A DNA stretch of 5,090 nt, taken from the NCBI RefSeq assembly GCF_015207245.1, contig NZ_JADEXF010000358.1, forward strand, positions 1 to 5,090, written 5' to 3'. This DNA is from Nostoc cf. edaphicum LEGE 07299. GTDB taxonomy: Bacteria > Cyanobacteriota > Cyanobacteriia > Cyanobacteriales > Nostocaceae. Of this stretch, positions 1 to 5,047 are shown in pieces. Every line of letters starts with the position of its first letter. The first letter of the stretch is position 1. The notes under the pieces were generated by a model, which was not told where the DNA came from, searched no databases, and saw nothing but the letters and a program-made list of their open reading frames with translations. Position numbers and translations under genes: made by a program.

Positions 1-642
1 GCTATTGTACTAAGCGAGGATTTTTTACCTGCAAAAGTGAAGTTAGTACTGGTTTTTGCAGTAGAACTGCTCGCAGCTATTCCCAGCGTTGTCTACGGCG
101 TGTGGGGTATTTTTGTTTTAGTGCCTATATTAACTAACTTGGGAAAATGGCTCAATAGTTACTTTGGCTGGATACCATTTTTTAGCACCCCCCCTACAGG
201 CCCAGGAATGTTGCCAGCAGGAGTCATATTAGCAATTATGACTTTACCAATCATCACAGCCCTCTCGCGCGATGCCTTGATTTCTATACCCTCTAGTTTG
301 CGTCAAGCCGCTGTAGGACTAGGAGCAACCCGATGGGAAACGATTTTGCAAATTCTGATTCCAGCAGCCTTTTCGGGGATAGTTAGCGCTGTGATGTTAG
401 CACTCGGTCGGGCAATGGGAGAAACAATGGCTGTAACAATGTTGATTGGTAATTCCAACAATATTAGTATCTCATTGTTAGCACCAGGCAATACGATTTC
501 TTCTCTACTAGCAAATCAATTTTCAGAAGCTAGTGGTTTGCAAGTGTCGGCTTTAATGTACGCTGCTTTAGTTTTATTCTTCTTGACTCTGGTAGTCAAT
601 ATCATGGCCGAGTTTATCGTTCTGAGAGTCAAGCGACTGTAG
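1..642 (+). CDS. pstC: Phosphate ABC transporter permease PstC (5'-truncated by window edge)
   Basis: Inner-membrane permease that pairs with PstA to form the phosphate channel of the Pst importer. The frame is open from base 1, so the gene begins upstream; the GTG at 37 is an internal Val codon, not the start. 213 residues are visible, and PstC is usually about 300-330, so roughly the N-terminal third is missing. Visible residues 23-37 read ELLAAIPSVVYGVWG, a PstC hallmark. Next come hydrophobic spans near 30-45 and 70-88, the EAA loop that docks PstB (AAVGLGA...P, residues 103-121, bases 307-363), the conserved GRAMGET (136-142) shared by PstC and PstA, and a last membrane span near 182-205. 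The gene ends with TAG, 19 bp before pstA, which points to one operon. PstC rather than PstA is chosen because of the AAIPSVVYG segment and the RAMGETMAV form of the motif. Confidence 0.96.
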   Translation, partial: AIVLSEDFLPAKVKLVLVFAVELLAAIPSVVYGVWGIFVLVPILTNLGKWLNSYFGWIPFFSTPPTGPGMLPAGVILAIMTLPIITALSRDALISIPSSLRQAAVGLGATRWETILQILIPAAFSGIVSAVMLALGRAMGETMAVTMLIGNSNNISISLLAPGNTISSLLANQFSEASGLQVSALMYAALVLFFLTLVVNIMAEFIVLRVKRL

Positions 643-661
643 CTTAGTTTTGGGTTGAATT

Positions 662-1543
662 ATGACTTCTAGTTTTCCAGAGCGCAGTCTAACTCGCGCT
701 CCTATGTCTCAAAGGACATTGTTTAATACTGTAATGACTGTTGTCGCATTTATCTGTGGGGTATTGGCACTTGTGCCTTTGCTAGCAGTACTGTCTTACG
801 TCATTATTCAAGGCTTTAGCAGTTTGAGTCCCAGCATCTTTTTTGAACTACCACCCAAAGCTCTACAACAGGGAGGAGGCTTTGGTAATGCAATCTTGGG
901 CACGTTGCTGATGGTAGGAATTGCAGCGCTGATTAGCATTCCGTTTGGTGTTTTAGCAGCGATTTATATAACAGAATTTAGCTCGGCTCAAGTAGCGAGA
1001 TGGGTACGTTTTGCGGCTAACGTCCTGAGTGGAGTCCCCTCAATTATTGCTGGGGTATTTGCCTATGGTATTGTAGTTTTAACACTGGTAAAGTTGAACT
1101 TAGGATCGTATTCAGCTTTAGGTGGAGGGTTTGCCCTGTCAATTTTGATGTTGCCAATTATTGTCCGAACCACTGACGAAGCTCTGCAATTAGTATCGCA
1201 AGATTTGCGGCAAGCATCTGTAGGGCTAGGAGCAACTAACTTTCAAACAGTAAGCCAAGTAGTCTTGCCAGCAGCCCTACCAGCAATTGTAACTGGGGCA
1301 ACCCTTGCGATCGCCAGAGCATCTGGAGAAACTGCACCTTTACTATTTACCGCGCTGTTTTCCAATTTTTGGCCTGGTAGCTTATTTGAACCTACAGCTT
1401 CCCTTGCTGTTTTGGTTTACAAATATGCCATTTCTCCGTTTAAAAATTGGCAATCACTAGCTTGGGCAGCATCTTTAATTTTGGTATTGATGGTTCTAAT
1501 CACAAGTATCATCGCTCGCTGGGTAACTCGCAAGAAAGCTTAG
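662..1543 (+). CDS. pstA: Phosphate ABC transporter permease PstA
   Basis: Second permease subunit of the Pst phosphate importer, in the cytoplasmic (inner) membrane, heterodimeric with PstC. At 293 residues it has normal PstA length. A short hydrophilic N terminus is followed by hydrophobic spans near residues 22-50, 76-103, 118-144, 153-170, 202-222 and 267-288, consistent with six membrane helices. NVLSGVPSIIAGVFAYG (120-136) is the PstA counterpart of the PstC IPSVVYG segment. The EAA loop contacting PstB runs from ASVGLGA to LP (185-203). ARASGETAPLLF (218-229) is a strongly typical PstA motif. The ATG at 662 is 19 bp after pstC; another in-frame ATG at 704 (residue 15) is possible, since residues 1-14 are polar and poorly conserved in character. 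No clear Shine-Dalgarno sequence is visible for either. A HIP1 site (1307-1314) lies inside the gene. Confidence 0.97.
   Translation: MTSSFPERSLTRAPMSQRTLFNTVMTVVAFICGVLALVPLLAVLSYVIIQGFSSLSPSIFFELPPKALQQGGGFGNAILGTLLMVGIAALISIPFGVLAAIYITEFSSAQVARWVRFAANVLSGVPSIIAGVFAYGIVVLTLVKLNLGSYSALGGGFALSILMLPIIVRTTDEALQLVSQDLRQASVGLGATNFQTVSQVVLPAALPAIVTGATLAIARASGETAPLLFTALFSNFWPGSLFEPTASLAVLVYKYAISPFKNWQSLAWAASLILVLMVLITSIIARWVTRKKA
1307..1314. repeat. HIP1 octamer in pstA
   Basis: Exact GCGATCGC, the highly iterated palindrome abundant in many cyanobacterial genomes. Here it encodes part of LAIARA in PstA. It is useful mainly as a lineage marker. Confidence 0.9.
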
Positions 1544-1559
1544 TCAAATAGCATCTACA

Positions 1560-1578
1560 TAGCGGATTTGTATCGCTA
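1560..1578 (+). other. Small stem-loop in the pstA-pstB spacer
   Basis: TAGCG (1560-1564) and CGCTA (1574-1578) are perfectly complementary around a 9-nt loop, with one further possible G-U pair inside. It sits in the 57-bp gap between pstA and pstB, about 22 nt before the pstB ATG. No T-run follows, so it is not a standard terminator. It could help set the PstB to permease ratio by RNA processing or stability, but a 5-bp stem can easily arise by chance. Confidence 0.25.
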
Positions 1579-1600
1579 AAACTAATACTACATTTAATTT

Positions 1601-2407
1601 ATGGCTAACAACATTAGCACAGTCAACGATACTCAAACCGTTTTACGCACCGAAAACCTCAATGTTTACTACGGCAAATTTTTAGCCTTGAAAGATATCT
1701 GGCTAGATATTCCAAAAAATCAGGTGACAGCCTTTATCGGGCCTTCTGGTTGTGGTAAAAGTACGTTGTTGCGATGCTATAACCGCCTCAATGACCTGAT
1801 TGAGTCATTTCGGGCAGATGGTAAAATACTTTTTTACGATAAAAACTTGTATGCATCCGACATTGATCCTGTAGAGGTGCGTCGTCGGATTGGGATGGTG
1901 TTTCAAAGACCAAACCCATTTCCCAAATCAATTTATGACAATATTACTTTTGGAGCCAAAATCAACGGCTATAAAGGTAATTTGGATGAATTAGTAGAAA
2001 GTAGTCTCAGAAAAGCAGCTTTGTGGGATGAAGTAAAAGATAAGTTGCGACAAAGCGGCTCGTCTTTATCTGGTGGACAACAACAACGGTTATGTATTGC
2101 TCGTGCGATCGCAGTACAACCTGAAATTATACTGATGGATGAACCTTGCTCCGCTCTTGACCCCATTTCCACCTTGCGTGTTGAAGAACTGATTCACGAA
2201 CTTAAAGAGCAATATACTATTGTCATTGTCACCCATAATATGCAGCAAGCAGCCCGTGTTTCTGATAAGACAGCCTTTTTTAATGTTCGGACTTCAGAAA
2301 CAGGAACCCGTAATGGCTATATGGTAGAGTATGATGCGACAGAAGTAATTTTCAACAATCCTCAGCAGGAAGATACCAGAGATTACGTCAGTGGCAAATT
2401 TGGATAA
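1601..2407 (+). CDS. pstB: Phosphate ABC transporter ATP-binding protein PstB
   Basis: Cytoplasmic ATPase that powers phosphate uptake through PstC/PstA. All ABC ATPase elements are intact: Walker A GPSGCGKS (residues 47-54), Q-loop Q102 in the PstB-typical [16 protein letters not shown] (100-115), signature LSGGQ (156-160), Walker B IILMDEP (176-182), D-loop SALD (184-187) and switch His in THNM (H212). RCYNRLNDL (58-66) and the C-terminal DYVSGKFG (261-268) are characteristic of PstB among ABC ATPases. The 268-residue length fits the family, and about 13 residues precede the conserved [11 protein letters not shown]. The ATG at 1601 follows pstA by 57 bp, the longest gap inside the operon, with no obvious Shine-Dalgarno sequence. 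A HIP1 site lies at 2105-2112. No phoU gene and no second pstB follow, so the operon appears to end here. Confidence 0.98.
   Translation: MANNISTVNDTQTVLRTENLNVYYGKFLALKDIWLDIPKNQVTAFIGPSGCGKSTLLRCYNRLNDLIESFRADGKILFYDKNLYASDIDPVEVRRRIGMVFQRPNPFPKSIYDNITFGAKINGYKGNLDELVESSLRKAALWDEVKDKLRQSGSSLSGGQQQRLCIARAIAVQPEIILMDEPCSALDPISTLRVEELIHELKEQYTIVIVTHNMQQAARVSDKTAFFNVRTSETGTRNGYMVEYDATEVIFNNPQQEDTRDYVSGKFG
2105..2112. repeat. HIP1 octamer in pstB
   Basis: Exact GCGATCGC within the codons for ARAIAV of PstB, just after the ABC signature motif. It is a cyanobacterial signature with no known local role. Confidence 0.9.
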
Positions 2408-2532
2408 ATAAATATTTAATATTACATTGTTGATATTAAAGCAATGAGGGATAGTCGGAAATTAAAGTTGTGCGATATTCCTCTATGTTTTTTATTTGAA
2501 GGACTTTTTTCTCCCCAACAAACTTCATCTCA
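2408..2532 (+). other. Intergenic spacer after pstB
   Basis: This 125-bp AT-rich gap holds no coding frame. It contains an inverted repeat (2415-2440, listed separately) and T-rich runs at 2488-2493 and 2505-2510. The second run is preceded by only a 4-bp possible stem (TCCT 2479-2482 with AGGA 2500-2503), so I cannot call a strong intrinsic terminator. No convincing -35/-10 pair is seen for the next gene, so whether that gene is read through from pstB or has its own promoter is open. Confidence 0.5.
2415..2440 (+). repeat. AT-only inverted repeat downstream of pstB
   Basis: TTTAATAT (2415-2422) and ATATTAAA (2433-2440) are perfect reverse complements. A further T-G and A-T pair inside leaves a 6-nt loop (2425-2430). 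It begins 8 bp after the pstB stop codon, which suits a 3'-end mRNA stem-loop. However, the 8-bp outer arms are entirely A/T and no T-run follows directly, so it would be a weak terminator at best and may be chance in AT-rich sequence. Confidence 0.35.
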
Positions 2533-2814
2533 ATGCTGTCCGATGTCTATTACTTAGTGCGCTCAAAAACTGACGGGAACTATCTTATAGCTCGTCCCGA
2601 TCCTGAAACATCGGGTTATTTATTGCTGTTTCAAGAAAACTTTGACGCCCTTAGCTATCTCAACACCCACGCAGCAGAAGTGGCAAATCGCTTTGCGGTG
2701 GAATCTATTGCGCGTACACAGTTGGGAAACTTGCTCAAACGCTGGGGTTTTAGCGGTGTGGGCATTGTGACTGACCCGTTGTTACCCAAAGTTGAATTTT
2801 TACAGCACAATTAA
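2533..2814 (+). CDS. Hypothetical 93-residue protein downstream of pst
   Basis: I do not recognise a named family. The product is a small soluble protein with no signal peptide and no membrane span. Residues 1-31 (MLSDVYYLVRSK, then GNYLIARPDPETSGYL) alternate like short beta strands. Residues 30-53 (YLLLFQENFDALSYLNTHA) and the stretch after it resemble the strand-then-helix pattern of small domains in which a strand ending in F is followed by a DA-L-YLN helix. LGNLLKRWGFSGVGIVTDP (66-84) gives a second helix-strand pair, suggesting a compact alpha/beta fold of two similar halves. This is a reading of patterns, not a family match. The ATG at 2533 follows pstB by 125 bp on the same strand, with no clear Shine-Dalgarno sequence. 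Codon use and composition match the neighbours, so it is likely a genuine gene. A role in phosphate uptake would be guesswork from position alone. Confidence 0.8.
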   Translation: MLSDVYYLVRSKTDGNYLIARPDPETSGYLLLFQENFDALSYLNTHAAEVANRFAVESIARTQLGNLLKRWGFSGVGIVTDPLLPKVEFLQHN

Positions 2815-2815
2815 C

Positions 2816-2848
2816 TAATTCGTAATTCGTAATTCGTAATTCGTAATT
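2816..2848. repeat. Heptanucleotide tandem repeat (TAATTCG)4.7
   Basis: Four exact copies of TAATTCG (2816-2822, 2823-2829, 2830-2836, 2837-2843) are followed by a partial TAATT (2844-2848). The array fills most of the 39-bp convergent spacer, starting one base after the stop codon of the 93-residue protein gene and ending 5 bp before the stop codon of the Uma2 gene. Short tandemly repeated repetitive (STRR) heptamers of this kind are known from heterocystous cyanobacteria. Their function is uncertain and copy number tends to vary between strains. Confidence 0.9.
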
Positions 2849-2853
2849 TTATA

Positions 2854-3420
2854 TTAATTAAATAGTTGTGCGATCGCACAAGTAAAATCAGGCAATATGG
2901 GTGAACTCAATTCATCACCATTAAATAACGTAGCAACTAACTTTAAACTCGCTTGTTCGCGTCGATATACTTCTACCTGTTGCTTGCGCCAATCTACAAT
3001 CCAATATTCTCTGACACCTCGTGATGAGTAGAGCTTAAGTTTTAGTTCTTTGTCCCGCTTTTCGTTTTCACTACCAGCAGATAGTACTTCTATAACCAGT
3101 TCTGGCGCACCAGTCAAATGCCCTGCCTCGTCTAAAAGTAGGGGCAATTTTTCGTTGCTAGCCCAGACAACATCGGGAATAACATTATCATTGTCACCAA
3201 AAATTATTCCTGGAGCCGTCACAACTTCTCCCAGACCAGTAGTTTGTGACCAGTTATCCAAGGAAGTGCTAATTCTGACACAAGTTTTTTGATGCTTCCA
3301 GTGGGGCGCTTTAGTCACAAACAATTCTCCGTCAATAATTTCATAGCGATTCCCGTTATCTGGAAACAACTCTAAATCGGCGGTAGTCCAGCGCACTCTC
3401 TCAGATATCGGCTGGTTCAT
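2854..3420 (-). CDS. Uma2 family endonuclease-like protein (DUF820)
   Basis: Member of the Uma2/DUF820 family, which has a PD-(D/E)XK restriction-endonuclease-like fold and is heavily expanded in cyanobacteria. The biological role and target DNA are largely unknown. At 188 residues it has full family length. Visible family features are the N-terminal WTTADLELFPDNGNRYEIIDGEL (11-33), PDVVW (82-86) giving the first catalytic acid D83, ELVIEVLS (107-114) giving E111, a lysine-rich KRDKELKLKLY (121-131) supplying the catalytic-site lysine region, and the strand REYWIVD (137-143) followed by VEVYRRE. The putative active-site residues therefore look intact. The ATG at 3418-3420 is preceded on the minus strand by a weak TGAG (+ strand 3428-3431), 7 nt away. 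The gene converges on the 93-residue protein gene and is flanked on both sides by short repeats. A HIP1-centred palindrome overlaps its 3' end. It probably stands alone and is not linked to phosphate transport. Confidence 0.93.
   Translation of the reverse strand: MNQPISERVRWTTADLELFPDNGNRYEIIDGELFVTKAPHWKHQKTCVRISTSLDNWSQTTGLGEVVTAPGIIFGDNDNVIPDVVWASNEKLPLLLDEAGHLTGAPELVIEVLSAGSENEKRDKELKLKLYSSRGVREYWIVDWRKQQVEVYRREQASLKLVATLFNGDELSSPILPDFTCAIAQLFN
2866..2881. repeat. 16-bp perfect palindrome centred on a HIP1 site
   Basis: TTGTGCGATCGCACAA is its own reverse complement over 16 bp. Its core 2870-2877 is the cyanobacterial HIP1 octamer GCGATCGC. It lies in the last codons of the Uma2 gene (the CAIAQL part of the C terminus). 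On the minus strand it could fold into a 6-bp stem with a GATC loop followed by the moderately T-rich CTATTTAATT, so it may contribute to transcript ending for the Uma2 gene; this is inference. Confidence 0.85.
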
Positions 3421-3498
3421 AAATCATCTCAGTTAGGGGATTTACCTATTTTAGCTTGGGTGGAAATAGGACATTAATTAGGAGCCAAGCCGGGAGTC

Positions 3499-3528
3499 AA
3501 TCTAAATTCCAAAATCTAAATTCCAAAA
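3499..3528. repeat. 14-bp tandem repeat, two copies (heptad-type)
   Basis: AATCTAAATTCCAA occurs twice head to tail (3499-3512 and 3513-3526), then AA. Each unit can be split into two related heptamers, AATCTAA and ATTCCAA. This places it with the STRR-like heptameric repeats of filamentous cyanobacteria and makes it the second such array beside the Uma2 gene. Confidence 0.8.
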
Positions 3529-3553
3529 ATATTGGGTGGAGCGCTCCACCCAA
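3525..3553 (-). terminator. Likely intrinsic terminator of the VOC gene
   Basis: A perfect 22-bp palindrome (3532-3553) gives a GC-containing stem, TTGGGTGGA with TCCACCCAA, 9 bp around a GCGC loop. On the minus strand it starts 29 nt after the VOC stop codon and is followed directly by TATTTTT (3531 down to 3525), as expected of a Rho-independent terminator. On the + strand no T-run follows, so it should act mainly in the minus direction. It may also be one copy of a dispersed palindromic repeat. Confidence 0.6.
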
Positions 3554-3582
3554 CCAACCTAAAATAATTTAATCACTAACTA

Positions 3583-4179
3583 CTAATTCGCTACCTCAGC
3601 CACCTCAATCACTCGCCCTTCGTAGTCCTTGACTAAAAAGTTCAGGGGTTTGTGGTTACGAATCTTCAATTTCAAACCGCGCATTTCGACTCGCATTAAA
3701 ATCATTTCCAGGCAGTCATGATCAAAACAAACGTGGCGTTGCTGATTCTTGCTACCTAAACTCGCACCAGTAATGACGTGTAGCTGGGTGTTTTTCTTCA
3801 ATTGATACCACAGCCCATCGTTGGTGTTATTCATCATTTTGCTAGACAAGCTCGGCCCAGTAGACATATATAACGGATCGATGCCAGTTGCGCCTATAGT
3901 TTGTTCGTAGTTGTAGTAGTAGTGCAATGGCACCTCAGCTGCTGGCAAATCTAGCAGTCCTTCATACAACTGTCGGGCAATCTCCAAATCTGACACCATT
4001 ACAGTGTGTACTTTTGGGGCACTGGTGAGAAACATCCACATGGCACCAGCGTAAGCTGCTAGCAGCATCACCATAATGCCTTGGGTGGAGAACAGGCTAT
4101 CTAAGGGCAGGGAAGGCAGAAAGGAGCCTAAAGTAAGGGGACTGAGCAGGAACGAGATCACACTAACTGCTATAACCAT
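3583..4179 (-). CDS. VOC (glyoxalase-fold) protein with N-terminal hydrophobic segments
   Basis: The protein has 198 residues from the ATG at 4177-4179. A TTG two codons upstream (4183-4185) could be used instead, giving 200; ATG is preferred as the commoner codon, and neither has a clear ribosome site. Residues 2-20 and 33-53 are hydrophobic and read as two membrane segments or a hairpin anchor. From about residue 56 the sequence fits the vicinal oxygen chelate fold: KVHTVMVSDLEIARQLYEGLLDLP (56-79) is the opening strand and helix, QRHVCFDHDCLEMILMRVEMRGLK (147-170) the start of the second repeat, and FLVKDYEGRVIEVAEV (181-196) the closing strands. H58, H149 and E192 occupy places where metal ligands of this superfamily usually lie, so metal binding is plausible. 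Substrate and reaction are unknown. It is divergently oriented to the sigma-like gene and ends at a good minus-strand terminator. Confidence 0.82.
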   Translation of the reverse strand: MVIAVSVISFLLSPLTLGSFLPSLPLDSLFSTQGIMVMLLAAYAGAMWMFLTSAPKVHTVMVSDLEIARQLYEGLLDLPAAEVPLHYYYNYEQTIGATGIDPLYMSTGPSLSSKMMNNTNDGLWYQLKKNTQLHVITGASLGSKNQQRHVCFDHDCLEMILMRVEMRGLKLKIRNHKPLNFLVKDYEGRVIEVAEVAN

Positions 4180-4185
4180 GAACAA

Positions 4186-4375
4186 ATAAGGATTCTTTAA
4201 GAGAGTTGATTTTATGATTGTCGATTAAGACTAAAATTAAGTCCTTGTTTTTAGTTTATCAATACTCAACTAGTCTGAGTCTTATCTACAAACTGAGCAA
4301 CACCAAGATATTATGCGATTAACTAGGGGAGTGCAATTCCCAAAACTATTTTAACAACTATCAACTCCAAGACTT
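4186..4375. other. Divergent intergenic region (VOC gene / sigma-like gene)
   Basis: This gap of about 190 bp separates two divergent genes and must hold both promoters if each has its own. Toward the VOC gene, a minus-strand TAAAAT (+ strand 4209-4214) is a weak -10 candidate without a good -35. Toward the sigma-like gene no convincing pair is seen. A dyad, ACTCA (4264-4268) with TGAGT (4276-4280), lies near the middle, and a weak GGGA/TCCC pair occurs at 4327-4341. Confidence 0.4.
4264..4280. promoter_or_regulatory. Possible operator-like dyad in the divergent promoter region
   Basis: ACTCA (4264-4268) and TGAGT (4276-4280) form a perfect inverted repeat with a 7-bp spacer that itself contains the palindrome ACTAGT (4269-4274). 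It lies centrally between the two divergent starts, where a shared regulator would bind. The arms are only 5 bp, so chance is a real alternative. Confidence 0.25.
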
Positions 4376-5005
4376 GTGCAAATTCCTCATTTTCCCGAAG
4401 CTAATCACCCACTAGTGAAGTCGCTGTTCCATCACAGTGACCATGAATTACTGACTCTGTTTCAGCGCTATCCAGATGCTGGAAAGTACTTTACTGTGAT
4501 TTTCTGTCGCTACAGTCCCATAGTCTACACCTTAATTCGGCATTCAGCGCGATCGCCTGTGCAAGCAGATTATCTGTTTGCCCTTACCTGGCGACATATT
4601 TATTACGAACTCGGTGGACTAAAGTTAAGTGACTCTGAATCAGGTGAGGAAGCCTTGACTATGCAGAATTGGTTAATTAATATAACAGCTTTCTGTATAA
4701 ATGAGATTAAACTACCACCCACAGAAGCAATTCATTATTCTCTGCAAGCAACTTCACCGCCGCTATGGTGCTATGTACAACAGGCGTTAGACCAACTACC
4801 GCCTGTTTTACGATTAATTGTGTTAATGGCTCAAACTTTCCATTGGAGCGAAACTAGAATTGCTGCTTATCTACAAGCTGAAGGAGAAGCGATCGCTCCT
4901 TATGAAGTAGCCAATTTTCTCCAGGAAGCCTATCGTATGCTAGAGGACAAATTGCCCACAGATATCCGCTCTATCTACTTTTGGGAAGATTTAGCTCAAT
5001 CATAG
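4376..5005 (+). CDS. Divergent sigma-70 family (ECF-like) protein
   Basis: The 209-residue product resembles a cyanobacterial group of short proteins annotated as sigma-70 family factors, which would direct RNA polymerase to selected promoters. Region 2-like sequence covers about 22-80: DHELLTLFQRYPDAGKYFTVIFCRYSPIVYTLIRH, then QADYLFALTWRHIYYEL at the place of region 2.2. NWLINITAFCINEI (98-111) matches the WL-xIAxN-xxIDxxR helix. Region 4-like sequence is 131-193: ALDQLPPVLRLIVLMAQTFHWSETRIAAYL, then a helix ending in AYRMLEDKLP. Region 2.2 lacks the usual acidic DLVQE-type residues, and the region 4 turn is longer than normal (QAEGEAIAPYEVA), so function as a true sigma factor is uncertain. 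The start is GTG at 4376: the frame is closed by TAA at 4352-4354 and contains no ATG before the conserved part. Two HIP1 sites lie inside. No anti-sigma gene is visible next to it. Confidence 0.85.
   Translation: MQIPHFPEANHPLVKSLFHHSDHELLTLFQRYPDAGKYFTVIFCRYSPIVYTLIRHSARSPVQADYLFALTWRHIYYELGGLKLSDSESGEEALTMQNWLINITAFCINEIKLPPTEAIHYSLQATSPPLWCYVQQALDQLPPVLRLIVLMAQTFHWSETRIAAYLQAEGEAIAPYEVANFLQEAYRMLEDKLPTDIRSIYFWEDLAQS
4549..4556. repeat. HIP1 octamer in the sigma-like gene (5' copy)
   Basis: Exact GCGATCGC, in the codons for SARSPV just before the region 2.2-like segment. Confidence 0.9.
4889..4896. repeat. HIP1 octamer in the sigma-like gene (3' copy)
   Basis: Exact GCGATCGC in the codons for EAIAPY, inside the lengthened turn of the region 4 helix-turn-helix. 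The extra length of that turn coincides with this palindrome. Confidence 0.9.
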
Positions 5006-5047
5006 CTTAATTAGAAATGCGTATATTAGTTGTCTTCAATTTTTAAA

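Larger units (their letters stand above)
3421..3582. other. Repeat-rich spacer between the Uma2 and VOC genes
   Basis: This 162-bp gap has no coding frame. It presumably holds the Uma2 promoter (minus strand, upstream of 3420), although only a weak TAAAAT-like -10 is visible. It contains a copy of TTGGGTGGA (3456-3464), a 14-bp tandem repeat (3499-3526) and a 22-bp palindrome (3532-3553) that shares the same TTGGGTGGA arm. Confidence 0.6.

Noticed and set aside
303..491. Minus-strand open frame opposite pstC
   Set aside because: It lies wholly within the conserved EAA-loop part of pstC on the other strand, has no recognisable motif, and is a shadow frame.
37..642. GTG at 37 as the start of pstC
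   Set aside because: The reading frame is open from base 1 and the upstream residues continue a PstC-like sequence; a PstC of 201 residues would lack the N-terminal third. The gene is cut by the window edge.
1969..2172. Minus-strand open frame opposite pstB
   Set aside because: It overlaps the ABC signature and Walker B coding region of pstB; its Cys/Ser-rich product looks like an antisense shadow.
2816..2848. CRISPR-like array
   Set aside because: The repeats are 7 bp with no spacers between them, so this is a simple tandem repeat.
3050..3292. Plus-strand open frame opposite the Uma2 gene
   Set aside because: It is antisense to the conserved catalytic region of the Uma2 gene, has a low-complexity Ser-rich product and no start context.
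2816..3553. Insertion sequence or transposon around the Uma2 gene
   Set aside because: There is no transposase frame, no terminal inverted repeats at the two ends and no target duplication; only short local repeats are present.
4183..4185. TTG as the start of the VOC gene
   Set aside because: An ATG lies two codons downstream with no loss of conserved sequence; neither has a clear Shine-Dalgarno sequence, so the commoner codon was preferred. TTG remains possible.
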